64,000 nucleotides of DNA from an uncultured Anaerolineae bacterium (GTDB taxonomy: Bacteria > Chloroflexota > Anaerolineae > Anaerolineales > Villigracilaceae). The position numbers and the translations under genes were made by a program. Location of the stretch: contig CAIQVH010000003.1 in assembly GCA_903875215.1 (NCBI GenBank), forward strand, positions 1-64,000. The letters are read 5' to 3'. A model generated the notes under the pieces. It searched no databases. It saw only the letters and a list, made by a program, of their open reading frames with translations, and was not told where the DNA came from. This document shows, piece after piece, positions 34,403 to 43,163 of the stretch (the first letter of the stretch is position 1; each line of letters starts with the position of its first letter).

Positions 34403-35749
34403 ATGATTAAAATTTTCGATGTTGAAACCGCTAAAAAATCCATCCTGAAACGGATCCCGCCAGATGAAACTGCCGTTCCGCCAGTTGTCCTCGACCGCAT
34501 CGAAGCCACTTTCGGCGAGCGGATTTCTGCCGAGGAGGCCGTGCGCCGCATTTTGCGGGATGTCCGCGACCGGGGCGATGCCGCGCTGATGGAGTGGAGC
34601 GGGAAACTGGACGCTTTCCCGGCTGACGCACCAATCCGCGTCCCCGCCGAGGCCTTATCCGCCGCCCTGGAAGCGCTCGACCCTGAAACGCGCGCCGCGC
34701 TCGAAGTCGCTGCGGATCGCATCCGCGAGTTTTACCGCCGCCAGCCGCTGACCAGCTGGTTCACCAACGACCTGGGCGGCACGCTCGGACAGTTCATCCG
34801 TCCACATGCCCGCGTTGGTCTGTACGTCCCCGGCGGCACCGCGCCGCTGCCCTCCTCCGTGCTGATGTCCGCCATTCCGGCGCAGGTGGCGGGCGTCAAA
34901 GACATTGTCATCGTCAGCCCTCCATTACGAATACCAAATGACCAATCTCACCAATTTACCATTTCCCCAGTGATTCTGGCTGCCTGCGCCCTGGTCGGAG
35001 TGACGGAAGTCTACGCCCTGGGCGGCGCGCAAGCCATCGCCGCGCTGGCCTACGGCACCGAATCCGTTCCGGCGGTGGATAAAATCTTCGGCCCCGGCAA
35101 CCTGTTCGTGACCCTCGCCAAGCGCCAGGTCTTTGGCGCGGTCGGCATCGACGGGCTGGCTGGTCCCACCGAAACCGTCGTCATCGCCGACGACAGCGCC
35201 AGACCGGCCTGGGTCGCCGCGGATTTGCTCGCGCAGGCCGAACATGACGTGCTCGCCAGCGCCATCCTGCTGACTCCGTCTCAAAAGCTGGCCGAAGCCG
35301 TGCAGGTTGAAGTGGGCCGCCAAATGGAAACCCTGCCGCGCGCCGAGATCCTGGCCCAATCGCTGCCCGGACAGAGCGGCATCGTCATCACCAAAGACCT
35401 GGACGAAGCCGCCGCGCTCAACAACGCCTACGCCCCCGAGCATCTCTGCCTGGCGGTGGCCGATCCCTGGGCAATAAGCGAGAAAATCAGCAACGCGGGC
35501 GGCATCTTCATGGGCGAGCACTCTTTCGAAGTGCTCGGCGATTACGTCGCCGGGCCCAGTCACGTTATGCCGACTGGCGGCAGCGCCCGCTTCGCCTCGC
35601 CGCTCAACGTCTGGGATTTTGTTCACATCATCAGCCTGATCGCCCTCAACCCGGCCACCACTGCCCAGATCGCCCCGCTCGCGGCCAAAATCGCCCGCGC
35701 GGAAGGGTTGGAAGCGCACGCGAGGTCGGCGGACTATCGAAGCCGGTAA
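34403..35749 (+). CDS. hisD: Histidinol dehydrogenase HisD
   Basis: The 448-residue zinc enzyme oxidises histidinol to histidine in the last two steps. Visible signatures are [30 protein letters not shown]-type core (split by eye around residues 230-255), LLAQAEHD (zinc/base) and NAYAPEHL, with [10 protein letters not shown] near the end. A 13-residue stretch around residues 177-189 ([13 protein letters not shown]) is encoded by the accaa-type repeat at 34931-34969, which appears inserted in frame on the protein surface before the SPVILAA helix. Confidence 0.95.
   Translation: MIKIFDVETAKKSILKRIPPDETAVPPVVLDRIEATFGERISAEEAVRRILRDVRDRGDAALMEWSGKLDAFPADAPIRVPAEALSAALEALDPETRAALEVAADRIREFYRRQPLTSWFTNDLGGTLGQFIRPHARVGLYVPGGTAPLPSSVLMSAIPAQVAGVKDIVIVSPPLRIPNDQSHQFTISPVILAACALVGVTEVYALGGAQAIAALAYGTESVPAVDKIFGPGNLFVTLAKRQVFGAVGIDGLAGPTETVVIADDSARPAWVAADLLAQAEHDVLASAILLTPSQKLAEAVQVEVGRQMETLPRAEILAQSLPGQSGIVITKDLDEAAALNNAYAPEHLCLAVADPWAISEKISNAGGIFMGEHSFEVLGDYVAGPSHVMPTGGSARFASPLNVWDFVHIISLIALNPATTAQIAPLAAKIARAEGLEAHARSADYRSR
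34931..34969. repeat. accaa-type repeat inside hisD
   Basis: Four accaa(t) words spaced 8-9 bases (ataccaaatg, accaatctc, accaattt, acc) lie in frame within hisD and are AT-rich in a GC-rich gene. The same words fill the hisD-hisC gap and recur in hisC. Confidence 0.7.
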
Positions 35750-35870
35750 ATTGGTAGGATGGGAAATTGGTAGCCTGGGACAAGGTAAATTGGTTCAACC
35801 CAATCCCTAAGCTTCCACACCCATCCGCCAACCTCCCAAACCACCAACTTACCAATCTACCAACCTGCCA
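35750..35870. repeat. accaa-type repeats filling the hisD-hisC gap
   Basis: The left part carries attggtag words (minus-strand orientation), the right part ccaactta, ccaatcta, ccaacctg and ccaatgta at 8-base spacing, so the two sides can fold into a hairpin. The hisC start codon is formed by the last unit. Confidence 0.75.
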
Positions 35871-36950
35871 ATGTACCCACTACCATCTCACATCCAATCC
35901 CTCCCGCCCTACACGCCGATTGAGCCCTTCGACGTGCTCTCGCAAAAAGTTGGCCGCCGCCCCGAGGACATCATCAAACTCGACGCCAACGAGAATCCCT
36001 ACGGCATGTCGCCGCGCGCCCGCGAGGCTCTCGCCAACCTCGCCTACGGACACATCTACCCCGATCCCGAGTCCCGCGCGCTGCGCGCCGCCCTCAGCCG
36101 CTTCACCGGCGCGCCCGCCGAAAACCTGCTGCCCGGCTCCGGCGCCGATGAGCTGATCGACCTGATCATGCGCGTCACGCTCGCTCCTGGCGATGCCATC
36201 CTGAACTGCCCGCCCACCTTCGGCATGTACGCCTTCGACGCCGACCTGAACAACGCCCGCGTCATCAACGTACCGCGAAAAGCTGATTTTTCCCTGGATG
36301 TGGATGGGATTTTGGAGGCGACTGAGAAGTTTTCCCCAAAACTGATCTTCGTCACCTCCCCGAACAATCCCGACGGATCACTCATCCCGGCGCCGGTCCT
36401 GCAAAAACTATTGACATTGCCCGCGCTGATTGTCCTCGACGAAGCCTACATCGAGTTCTCCGGCGTAGAATCCCAAATTACCAATGTACCAATTACCAAT
36501 AACTTAATCGTTCTTCGCACCTTCAGCAAACTGGCCGGGCTGGCCGGGCTGCGCGTCGGCTACGGCGCCTTCCCCAACTGGCTGATGCCGACACTCTGGA
36601 AAGCCAAACAGCCCTATAATGTCAACGTCGCAGCCAGCGTTGCCGCGATTGCCTCGCTCGACGACCCGCAGTATCTCGATTGGACGGTCAAAACCCTGGT
36701 GGCTGAAAGGAATCGCCTTTTCGACGGCCTTTCCCGCCTGCCCTGGCTTTCCCCCTACCCTTCAAGCGCCAACTTCCTCCTGTGCCGCGTCGCCCCTGAA
36801 GTGGACGCCGCCCAACTCAAAGCGGATTTGGCCCAAAAGCACGGCATCTTCATCCGCTACTTCAACAAACCCGGCCTGACGGACTGCATCCGCATTTCGG
36901 TCGGCAAGCCGGAGCAGACGGATGCGCTCCTCAGGGCGATTAGTAATTGA
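35871..36950 (+). CDS. hisC: Histidinol-phosphate aminotransferase HisC
   Basis: The 359-residue PLP enzyme has DANENPYG near the start, TSPNNPDGS, LDEAYIEF and the PLP lysine in RTFSKLAGLAGLR. A segment within the DEAYIEFSG-to-LIVLRTFSK interval is encoded by the repeat at 36472-36503 (ITNVPITNN), an in-frame insertion compared with usual spacing. The ATG lies in a repeat and lacks a ribosome binding site; coupling to hisD is prevented by 121 bases, so initiation is unusual. Confidence 0.94.
   Translation: MYPLPSHIQSLPPYTPIEPFDVLSQKVGRRPEDIIKLDANENPYGMSPRAREALANLAYGHIYPDPESRALRAALSRFTGAPAENLLPGSGADELIDLIMRVTLAPGDAILNCPPTFGMYAFDADLNNARVINVPRKADFSLDVDGILEATEKFSPKLIFVTSPNNPDGSLIPAPVLQKLLTLPALIVLDEAYIEFSGVESQITNVPITNNLIVLRTFSKLAGLAGLRVGYGAFPNWLMPTLWKAKQPYNVNVAASVAAIASLDDPQYLDWTVKTLVAERNRLFDGLSRLPWLSPYPSSANFLLCRVAPEVDAAQLKADLAQKHGIFIRYFNKPGLTDCIRISVGKPEQTDALLRAISN
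36472..36503. repeat. attacca-type repeat inside hisC
   Basis: Words attacca, atgtacca, attacca, ataac lie in frame and encode Ile/Thr/Asn/Pro residues in a loop. Confidence 0.7.
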
Positions 36951-36959
36951 TAAATAGTA

Positions 36960-36987
36960 ATTACCAATCGCCAATTACCAATTACCC
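36960..36987. repeat. Exact 7-base repeat between hisC and hisB
   Basis: Four heptamers in a row: attacca, atcgcca, attacca, attaccc. Confidence 0.8.
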
Positions 36988-36998
36988 CAAGGAATTTT

Positions 36999-37589
36999 AT
37001 GCGTACATCATCCATCACCCGCACCACCAACGAAACCCAAATCACCATCGCACTCAACCTCGACGGCTCCGGCCAGCACGACATCGCCACCGGCGTGGGC
37101 TTTCTCGATCACATGCTGACGCACATCGCCGTGCATGGATTGTTCGACCTGACCGTGAAGGCCACCGGCGACCTGCACATCGACGTGCATCACACCGTTG
37201 AAGATGTGGCGCTGGTGCTTGGCTCGGCCTTCGATCAGGCACTCGGCGACCGCAAAGGGATTGTCCGCATGGCCAGTTTTTACGTCCCGATGGATGAAAG
37301 CCTGGCCTTTGTGGCGCTCGATTTATCGGGACGCCCCTACAGCGTGATCGACGCCGAATGGGGTCAAGCCCCGGTCGGGCAGATTCCCACCAGCCTGTTC
37401 CCACACTTTTTCGAGAGTTTCGCCGTCACCAGCCGCAGCAATCTCCACGCCCGTGTTCTCTACGGCCGCGACGACCACCACAAGGCCGAGGCGCTGTTTA
37501 AGGCGCTGGCGCGGGCGCTGGACGCGGCGACGATGCTGGATGAAAGACGAAAGAGTGTGCCAAGCACAAAGGGCACTTTGACAAATTAA
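36999..37589 (+). CDS. hisB: Imidazoleglycerol-phosphate dehydratase HisB
   Basis: The 196-residue manganese enzyme has the pseudo-repeated metal motifs [13 protein letters not shown] / [13 protein letters not shown] and, later, [10 protein letters not shown] / [13 protein letters not shown]. It is the monofunctional dehydratase, without the phosphatase domain of enteric HisB; no histidinol phosphatase is in this operon. Confidence 0.95.
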   Translation: MRTSSITRTTNETQITIALNLDGSGQHDIATGVGFLDHMLTHIAVHGLFDLTVKATGDLHIDVHHTVEDVALVLGSAFDQALGDRKGIVRMASFYVPMDESLAFVALDLSGRPYSVIDAEWGQAPVGQIPTSLFPHFFESFAVTSRSNLHARVLYGRDDHHKAEALFKALARALDAATMLDERRKSVPSTKGTLTN

Positions 37590-37600
37590 AAATCAGTACA

Positions 37601-37666
37601 AGGATTTACACGGAAAATTTTAAGAAAAATCCGTGTCAATCCGTGTGTTCCGTGTAATCCGTGTCC
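37601..37666. repeat. atccgtgt-type repeats in hisB-hisA gap
   Basis: aatccgtgt occurs four times in close succession (one as gttccgtgt) at 37628-37666, with an inverted copy (tttacacgg) at 37604-37612. Confidence 0.75.
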
Positions 37667-37678
37667 AGAAAGATTTTT

Positions 37679-38404
37679 ATGCCAGAATTTACCATCTTCC
37701 CCGCCTTAGACCTCCGCAACGGTAAAATCGTCCGCCTCGCACAGGGCGACCCAAACCGCCAGACGGCCTACGGCGACAATCCACGCGCGCAGGCTGAGCA
37801 GTTCAAAGCCGAAGGCGCCGAATGGATTCACGTCATAAACCTGAGCGGCGCGTTTGGCGAGGAGGCCTCGGCCAACCTGAAAGCCCTCGAAACGGTACTC
37901 AGCGTCGGCCTGAAGGTTGAGTTCGGCGGCGGCATCCGCGACGAGGAAACCATCAAAATCCCGCTCGAAATGGGCGCGGAACGCGTTTTTCTGGGCACCG
38001 CCGCCATTCAAAACCCGGCGCTCTTGGATTGGGCCGTGGCCCGCTACGGCTCCGCCCGCATCGCCGCCGATATCGGCGTCCGCGACGGGCTGGTGATGGT
38101 CAAAGGCTGGCAGGAATCGACGCCGCTGAGCATGCTGGAGGCCGGGAAACGTTTCCGCGCCCAGGGGCTGGCGTGGTGCGTTCTGACGGATGTCCGCCGC
38201 GACGGCGTCGGCAGCGGCGTCAGCGTGGAGGCCGCCGTCGAGCTGCAAACCGCTACCGGGTTGAAAGTGGTCGCCTCGGGCGGCGTTTCCAGCCTGGAGG
38301 ATGTCCGCCGCGTCAAAAAGGCCGGGCTGGCGGGAGTCATCATCGGCCGGGCGCTGTATGAAGGGAATTTGACGATGGCAGAATGTAGAATGGTGACGGA
38401 ATAA
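37679..38404 (+). CDS. hisA: ProFAR isomerase HisA
   Basis: The 241-residue beta/alpha barrel has the two half-barrel phosphate/catalytic regions FPALDLRNGKIVRLAQGD and VLTDVRRDGVGSG, with catalytic Asp near residue 8 and in DVRRDG. It isomerises ProFAR to PRFAR. The ATG at 37679 was chosen over an in-frame codon at 37661 because it fits the family start (EFTIFPALDL). Confidence 0.94.
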   Translation: MPEFTIFPALDLRNGKIVRLAQGDPNRQTAYGDNPRAQAEQFKAEGAEWIHVINLSGAFGEEASANLKALETVLSVGLKVEFGGGIRDEETIKIPLEMGAERVFLGTAAIQNPALLDWAVARYGSARIAADIGVRDGLVMVKGWQESTPLSMLEAGKRFRAQGLAWCVLTDVRRDGVGSGVSVEAAVELQTATGLKVVASGGVSSLEDVRRVKKAGLAGVIIGRALYEGNLTMAECRMVTE

Positions 38405-38429
38405 CCGGAAGACTGGAGCACTGGAAAAC

Positions 38430-39056
38430 ATGATTACATTAGTCGATTACAAAGCCGGTAACCTGACCTCCGTCCGGCGCGCGCTCGACCACCTCGGCAT
38501 TCCCTGCCAGATATCCGCCGACCCGGATGTGGTGCGCCGCGCCGAGAAACTCATCTTTCCCGGCGTAGGGGCCGCGGGCGCGGCGATGGCTGTGCTCAAA
38601 GAGCGCGGGCTGGATGCGGCGCTGAAAGAGGCCTTCAAAGCCGGGATTCCGATTTTGGGGATTTGCATCGGCTGCCAGATTATCTTGACTCATTCGGAGG
38701 AGGATGACGCCGATTGCCTGGGGCTGCTGGCGGGGACAACGGTGAAATTCCGTCAACCTGTAGGGGCGACCCATTGGGTCGCCCCTACCCTGAAAATCCC
38801 GCACATGGGCTGGAACGGGGTGACCGTTACCCGGCCTCATCCCCTGCTGAGTCATCTCCGCCCCGGCGACGAGTTCTACTTCGTTCACTCTTTCTACCCC
38901 CAACCGGCGGATTCCGCGCAAATCCATGCCGTCAGCGATTACGGCGGTCAATTCCCCGTGGCAATTGGCAAAGACAACCTGTTCGCCGTCCAATTCCACG
39001 CGGAAAAAAGCGGGACAGTGGGGTTGCAGGTGTTGGAGAATTTTAGTAAATGGTAG
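38430..39056 (+). CDS. hisH: Imidazoleglycerol-phosphate synthase glutaminase HisH
   Basis: The 208-residue class I glutamine amidotransferase has PGVGAAG, the nucleophile Cys in LGICIGCQI, and the His-Glu pair in VQFHAEKSG. It supplies ammonia to HisF. A palindrome at 38760-38788 is inserted in frame and encodes VGATHWVAPT before the conserved KIPHMGWN; ordinary HisH has fewer residues there. Confidence 0.94.
   Translation: MITLVDYKAGNLTSVRRALDHLGIPCQISADPDVVRRAEKLIFPGVGAAGAAMAVLKERGLDAALKEAFKAGIPILGICIGCQIILTHSEEDDADCLGLLAGTTVKFRQPVGATHWVAPTLKIPHMGWNGVTVTRPHPLLSHLRPGDEFYFVHSFYPQPADSAQIHAVSDYGGQFPVAIGKDNLFAVQFHAEKSGTVGLQVLENFSKW
38760..38788. repeat. 14-bp-arm palindrome inside hisH
   Basis: gtaggggcgaccca and tgggtcgcccctac form a nearly continuous palindrome with a one-base centre, within the coding region. 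This looks like an intergenic-type palindromic repeat that has settled inside a gene. Confidence 0.8.
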
Positions 39057-39059
39057 ACA

Positions 39060-39105
39060 AGTAAGCAGGGAAACAAGCACTTGTCTACTTGTTTCCCTGC
39101 TTACT
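39060..39105. repeat. 18-bp hairpin between hisH and hisF
   Basis: agtaagcagggaaacaag pairs perfectly with cttgtttccctgcttact across a 10-base loop, directly before the hisF ribosome binding site. No T tract follows, so it may stabilise or process the mRNA and need not be a terminator. Confidence 0.8.
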
Positions 39106-39119
39106 CCAAAGGAGCCCCC

Positions 39120-39908
39120 ATGTTATCCAAAAGAATCATCTCCTGCCTCGACGTCCGCGATGGCAAACTGGCCAAATCGGTCAAATTTGTGGACACAAAA
39201 GATATCGGCGACCCGGTGGTGAAGGCGCGCGAATATTACGCCCAGGGCCTCGATGAACTGGTCTTTTACGACATCACCGCATCCAGCGACAATCGCGGGA
39301 TTATGCTGGATGTGGTCAGCCGCGTGGCCGAGCAGGTTTTCATCCCCTTTTCGGTGGGCGGCGGCCTTCGGACAGTAGACGATTGCAGCCGCGTGCTGCT
39401 CGCCGGGGCAGAAAAAGTCAACGTCAACAGCGCGGCGGTCAAAAATCCGGGTTTGATTGCCGAAGCGTCGAAAGCGTTCGGGGCGCAGGCCGTCGTCCTT
39501 TCGATGGATGTGCTCAAAGTTCCCCAATCCGCCCAAATCCCGAACGGATATGAAATCGTCATCAACGGCGGGCGTACCCCAATGGGCCTGGATGCCATCG
39601 CATGGGCCAAACGCGGGCAGGAACTGGGCGCAGGCGAGCTGGTGGTCAACTCGATCGACGCCGACGGCACCAAGGAAGGTTACGAACTGACCCTGACGCG
39701 CCTGGTAGCCGAAGCGGTCACCATCCCGGTGATTGCATCCGGCGGAGGCGGAAAGCCCGAGCACCTGTATGACGTGCTGACCGAGGGCAAAGCCGATGCC
39801 GCGCTGGTCGCGTCGATGCTGCATTTTGGCGAGTACACGGTCGGGCAGATTAAGGAATATTTGGCCGGGCGGGGGATTAAAGTCAGAATTCAGAAGGATG
39901 AAGGATGA
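39120..39908 (+). CDS. hisF: Imidazoleglycerol-phosphate synthase cyclase HisF
   Basis: The 262-residue barrel has catalytic Asp11 in [10 protein letters not shown] and a second Asp in [15 protein letters not shown]. The usual GVNFxxLRD segment reads [14 protein letters not shown], a known variant type. The aaaggag site fixes the start. The last codons (QKDEG) and the first codons of hisI are made of a 7-base repeat. Confidence 0.94.
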   Translation: MLSKRIISCLDVRDGKLAKSVKFVDTKDIGDPVVKAREYYAQGLDELVFYDITASSDNRGIMLDVVSRVAEQVFIPFSVGGGLRTVDDCSRVLLAGAEKVNVNSAAVKNPGLIAEASKAFGAQAVVLSMDVLKVPQSAQIPNGYEIVINGGRTPMGLDAIAWAKRGQELGAGELVVNSIDADGTKEGYELTLTRLVAEAVTIPVIASGGGGKPEHLYDVLTEGKADAALVASMLHFGEYTVGQIKEYLAGRGIKVRIQKDEG

Positions 39909-39912
39909 AAAC
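39892..39912. repeat. 7-base repeat at hisF-hisI junction
   Basis: agaagga, tgaagga, tgaaaac: three heptamers that supply the hisF stop and the hisI start (ATGA overlap). Confidence 0.6.
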
Positions 39913-40255
39913 AGAACAACTGAAATACGATTCCAACGGACTGATTACCGCCGTCGTACAAGATTCCATCACCAAAAACGTGCTGATGGTGGCCTGGATG
40001 AATGCCGATTCGCTGCAAAAGACGCTCGAAAGCGGCGAAACCTGGTTCTGGAGCCGCTCGCGGCAGGAACTCTGGCACAAGGGCGGGACGAGCGGCAACG
40101 TGCAAAAGGTGGTCGAAATCCGCTATGACTGCGACGCCGATACGCTGCTGGTGCTGGTCAATCCCGCCGGGCCAGCCTGCCACACGGGCGAAATGACGTG
40201 CTTTTATCGAAAAATCGAGTCAAAAGTCGAGAGTCAAAAGTCATCCGGTTCTTGA
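39905..40255 (+). CDS. hisI: Phosphoribosyl-AMP cyclohydrolase HisI
   Basis: The 116-residue enzyme has [12 protein letters not shown], the zinc/magnesium region [11 protein letters not shown] and [12 protein letters not shown]. It is the separate cyclohydrolase form, with hisE as its own gene. The C-terminal tail ([14 protein letters not shown]) is encoded by the gtcaaaa repeat, beyond the conserved domain. Confidence 0.94.
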   Translation: MKTEQLKYDSNGLITAVVQDSITKNVLMVAWMNADSLQKTLESGETWFWSRSRQELWHKGGTSGNVQKVVEIRYDCDADTLLVLVNPAGPACHTGEMTCFYRKIESKVESQKSSGS

Positions 40256-40277
40256 CCTTCGACTATTGACTCTCGAC
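40213..40277. repeat. gtcaaaa/gtcgaga heptamers and inverted copy, hisI-hisE
   Basis: gtcaaaa, gtcgaga, gtcaaaa, gtcatcc run at 7-base spacing at the end of hisI. gtcgagagtcaa (40226-40237) and ttgactctcgac (40266-40277) form a 12-bp inverted pair across the stop. Confidence 0.75.
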
Positions 40278-40300
40278 AAAATATACGCAAAGGAACTCAC

Positions 40301-40576
40301 ATGAACCTGAACGATCTTTATGCCCTGATCCTCGATCGCAAACTGACCCCCAAACCCGGTTCCTACACCAATTCATTGTTCGATTCCGGCCTGCCGCGTA
40401 TGGCCCAAAAAGTGGGCGAGGAGGGCACCGAAGTGGTAGTGGCCGCCCTCGCGCAGGACTCGCCCCGGCTGGTGGAAGAAATCGCCGATTTGACCTATCA
40501 CGTGCTCGTGCTGATGGCCGCCAAAGGGCTGACTCCCGCCGATATCCTGTCCGAGCTGGAAAAACGCCACAAATAA
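40301..40576 (+). CDS. hisE: Phosphoribosyl-ATP pyrophosphatase HisE
   Basis: The 91-residue helical protein has GSYTNSLFDSG, KVGEEGTEVVVAAL (metal-binding Glu residues) and EIADLTYHVLVLM. It completes the operon; only the histidinol phosphatase is missing. The start has aaggaa upstream. Confidence 0.93.
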   Translation: MNLNDLYALILDRKLTPKPGSYTNSLFDSGLPRMAQKVGEEGTEVVVAALAQDSPRLVEEIADLTYHVLVLMAAKGLTPADILSELEKRHK

Positions 40577-40586
40577 CGGCGAGAAA

Positions 40587-41930
40587 TTACCAGACTCGCT
40601 CCAGGTTGGGGTTATCGAGCGGCTTGCGGCCCACCTTGGCCATATCCACCCACTCGCCGTGGACTTTGACGCGCACCACGTCCGCCGTGAAATCGGTGAC
40701 GGTGGAACCGTTGTTATTGAACAGATACGAACCGACCGCGTAAATATCCACCGGAACACCCAGTTTTTCAAATTTGCGGATTTTCTCCGGGGCGAATCCG
40801 CCAGAAACGACAATTTTGACGCTGTGACAGAATTCCCGCGCCCGCTCCTGCCAGGCCGAATCCAGATCCCAGCGTTCCCAGGCCGAATCCAGCCCCTGGC
40901 GGACGTTGAACACCAACCGGGGCGTGACTCCCAGGTCGAGCGCCTGATCTCCCAGCGGCGTGACCGATTTGTCGCGCAGGCTGCTGCTCGTATCCAGGCG
41001 CACACCGTACAGCTTGTATTTCTCCGCTTCGGTTTCGTCACCGGCATCCTTCAGTTGGCGATATCTGGCGAACATCGCATCCAGCACCCGCAATGAATCC
41101 AGCACCGAATCGTTGTTAAAATCCACCAGCGCAATGCGCGGAATATTGACCGGTAAAACCCGCGAGAAGGCCATCATCGCCTCGGCAGTATCGCCCAGGA
41201 AACTGGCAATCGCGGCGTGCGCCACCGTTCCGCCGCCCGCGCCGCCCCACCAGTCACCCTGGGCATCGGTCGAAATGAACGCGCCCAGTTCTTTGGCATG
41301 GTCGACATTAAAGCGTTGCAGCGCGATATTGTAAGCATACCCATCCGCCGCCTGGACTTCGTGCAGGTCAAAGCGCGCCGGGAAAAACAAGACCGGCTTG
41401 CCACGCGCCGCGACAAAAGTCTCGTAAACATTGGTGGCGATGCGGCTGGAGCGGGTCAGAATCCCAAGTGTGGGCGTTTCGAGCAGCGCGAAATCACGAT
41501 AGCGACCTCGCACCCGCATCACCGGCTGGATATTGAGCGGATCGCCATCTGAAGCAACCACCGAACCATCATGCACCGCCCAGACCTCCAGCCGGTCAGC
41601 CGTTTCGACAAAATTTCCACCCTCAAAATAACCGGTGCAGAGCTTGAGCATCTCCAGCGCCTTATCCACGCCAACCACGATGCTGGTGCCAATGCGCCGG
41701 GTAAACCACTGCATTTCAACTTCCAGGTCACCAACGGCGATATTTTCGAGGGAAATGTTTTTGGGAAGGTTAGGGTATTCGCCAGTGTAGGTGTAACCCT
41801 CGGCCGCCAGCGCCGTCAGCATGAGGTTGATATTGGCAAAATACTTGTCAGAATACCAACCATGGCGCATTCGCTCAATATCGAGCTTGAAGGTTTGATT
41901 GGTCAATCGCTTGTGATCGAAAAATGACAT
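40587..41930 (-). CDS. pncB: Nicotinate phosphoribosyltransferase
   Basis: The 447-residue enzyme makes nicotinate mononucleotide from nicotinate and PRPP. Recognisable elements are the QWFTRRIGTSIVVGV region, RFDLHEVQAADGYAYN, GAFISTDAQGDWWGG and, late, IVVSGGFAPEKIRKFEKLGVP followed by YAVGSYLF, the phosphate-binding region of this family. It ends ten bases from the convergent hisE stop and is cotranscribed with the nicotinamidase gene 48 bases upstream. Confidence 0.9.
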   Translation of the reverse strand: MSFFDHKRLTNQTFKLDIERMRHGWYSDKYFANINLMLTALAAEGYTYTGEYPNLPKNISLENIAVGDLEVEMQWFTRRIGTSIVVGVDKALEMLKLCTGYFEGGNFVETADRLEVWAVHDGSVVASDGDPLNIQPVMRVRGRYRDFALLETPTLGILTRSSRIATNVYETFVAARGKPVLFFPARFDLHEVQAADGYAYNIALQRFNVDHAKELGAFISTDAQGDWWGGAGGGTVAHAAIASFLGDTAEAMMAFSRVLPVNIPRIALVDFNNDSVLDSLRVLDAMFARYRQLKDAGDETEAEKYKLYGVRLDTSSSLRDKSVTPLGDQALDLGVTPRLVFNVRQGLDSAWERWDLDSAWQERAREFCHSVKIVVSGGFAPEKIRKFEKLGVPVDIYAVGSYLFNNNGSTVTDFTADVVRVKVHGEWVDMAKVGRKPLDNPNLERVW

Positions 41931-41978
41931 TTTATTCCAAAATCCGGGGACTGCAAAAGAATAGGGAGAGACGGGAAT

Positions 41979-42989
41979 TTACATCCAGGACTGAGAATCA
42001 GCAGCGCGAACGATCCTGATCCCAGCCTGGGCAAACCGGGCGTAAGCTGCATCCGCCGCCTCGCTGTGATCGAGCACTCCGGGCACCACCACGGGCGAAG
42101 AACAATCTTCGAGCAGGAAAATCTTCTGCGCGAGAGCCGGGTCGGTAGCCTGCAAGTCATCCAGCAAATCACTTACAGTCCAGGCGACACAATGACTCTT
42201 GGCCTGCCCGGCAATCAGCAACCGATCAACCTGCTGTAATTGCTGCAAAAACTTGGGATTGCGCGCGCCAAGCGATTCGCCGCGCGGGCCAATCAGCACT
42301 TCTGGGCCCACCGCAGAGTAGAATTCGGTAAATGGTTGTTCGCCCTTCAGCTCAAAATCGGGCTGGTCGAGGCGGGCGAGTGAATGATAGAAAATGGCTT
42401 CTTCCACCGCAGAAACCATTGCATGCCCTATGCCGCCCAGCATGGCATGATAAGGCCAGATTGTCAGCGCGTATTTTCCGGTTTGAAGCAGGGTTTCGGC
42501 GTAGTGCAGCATCATTTTTTGGCCATAAGCCGGCGAAATGCCAAAGCGCGGTGCCAGGGCCGGATTGAAGCTCCACTTGCCGGAGGAAAGATCGTCAAGA
42601 TAGATATTGGTGTAAGGCGTGGGATGATTTCCGGATGAATCTACAAAGAAAACGGGGAAAAATACTTGCTGGGAAAAGTGAGTATCCAGCGTGGCAGTGA
42701 TATGGGTCAGGCTATCCAGGTGACGGTAAATGAATTCGGTCAGACGGCGGTTGTCTTCCACTGCGCCATTCCCCGAACGCCCGCCGACGAACAATTCAAA
42801 GCCAGGAATGCAAAAGGTATTTTGAACATCCACCAGCAGCAGCCAGGTTTTTTGGCGATCAGCACTGGCAGGTTGAAGATTGTAGGTTTGACGGCAATCA
42901 AAGGCTAGGGCGGAGAGTTCTGCGTAATCGACCCGGTAAACGGACCCAACTTCTTTCGGGTCGTAAAACTCGGGAAGCGGTAATGTCAT
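41979..42989 (-). CDS. Nicotinamidase-like cysteine hydrolase (isochorismatase family)
   Basis: The 336-residue protein has the catalytic Asp54 in LLVDVQNTFC, metal residues Asp102/His104 in TLDTHFSQ and the nucleophile Cys267 in AGQAKSHCVAW. It is much longer than PncA (about 200 residues), with extra segments at both ends and in the middle. Adjacent pncB makes nicotinamide deamidation the likely role, forming a two-step NAD salvage unit. An aaggaga site supports the start. Confidence 0.85.
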   Translation of the reverse strand: MTLPLPEFYDPKEVGSVYRVDYAELSALAFDCRQTYNLQPASADRQKTWLLLVDVQNTFCIPGFELFVGGRSGNGAVEDNRRLTEFIYRHLDSLTHITATLDTHFSQQVFFPVFFVDSSGNHPTPYTNIYLDDLSSGKWSFNPALAPRFGISPAYGQKMMLHYAETLLQTGKYALTIWPYHAMLGGIGHAMVSAVEEAIFYHSLARLDQPDFELKGEQPFTEFYSAVGPEVLIGPRGESLGARNPKFLQQLQQVDRLLIAGQAKSHCVAWTVSDLLDDLQATDPALAQKIFLLEDCSSPVVVPGVLDHSEAADAAYARFAQAGIRIVRAADSQSWM

Positions 42990-43001
42990 TTTGTCTCCTT
43001 G

Positions 43002-43022
43002 ATAGTGTATGTTTTACACTAT
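43002..43022 (-). promoter_or_regulatory. Palindrome upstream of the NAD salvage operon
   Basis: atagtgta and tacactat flank a five-base centre, 13 bases before the nicotinamidase ATG. The position (5' UTR or promoter) and the NAD genes suggest an operator for an NAD regulator such as NrtR or NiaR. The assignment is inference. A possible promoter (TTGACA, then TAAAAT) lies further upstream near 43095-43070. Confidence 0.55.
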
Positions 43023-43104
43023 TTTTGCGAAGAAAATAGAAAGCGGGGCCGCGGCTTTTCATGTTGGGTTTGATTTTACCGTTGCATTATAGCCTGTCAA
43101 GGGA

Positions 43105-43133
43105 TTGTATTTTGGCGACAATTTTTGTATACT
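43105..43133 (+). promoter_or_regulatory. Promoter of the 43164 lipoprotein
   Basis: TTGTAT (43105-43110), a 17-base spacer and TATACT (43128-43133), 31 bases before the ATG. Confidence 0.6.
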
Positions 43134-43163
43134 GGACTAAATTTACCCAGGAGGAGTAACATC

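Noticed and set aside
38760-38788. Insertion-sequence end or terminator
   Set aside because: The palindrome is inside hisH, lacks a T tract, and no transposase is nearby; it reads better as a palindromic repeat.
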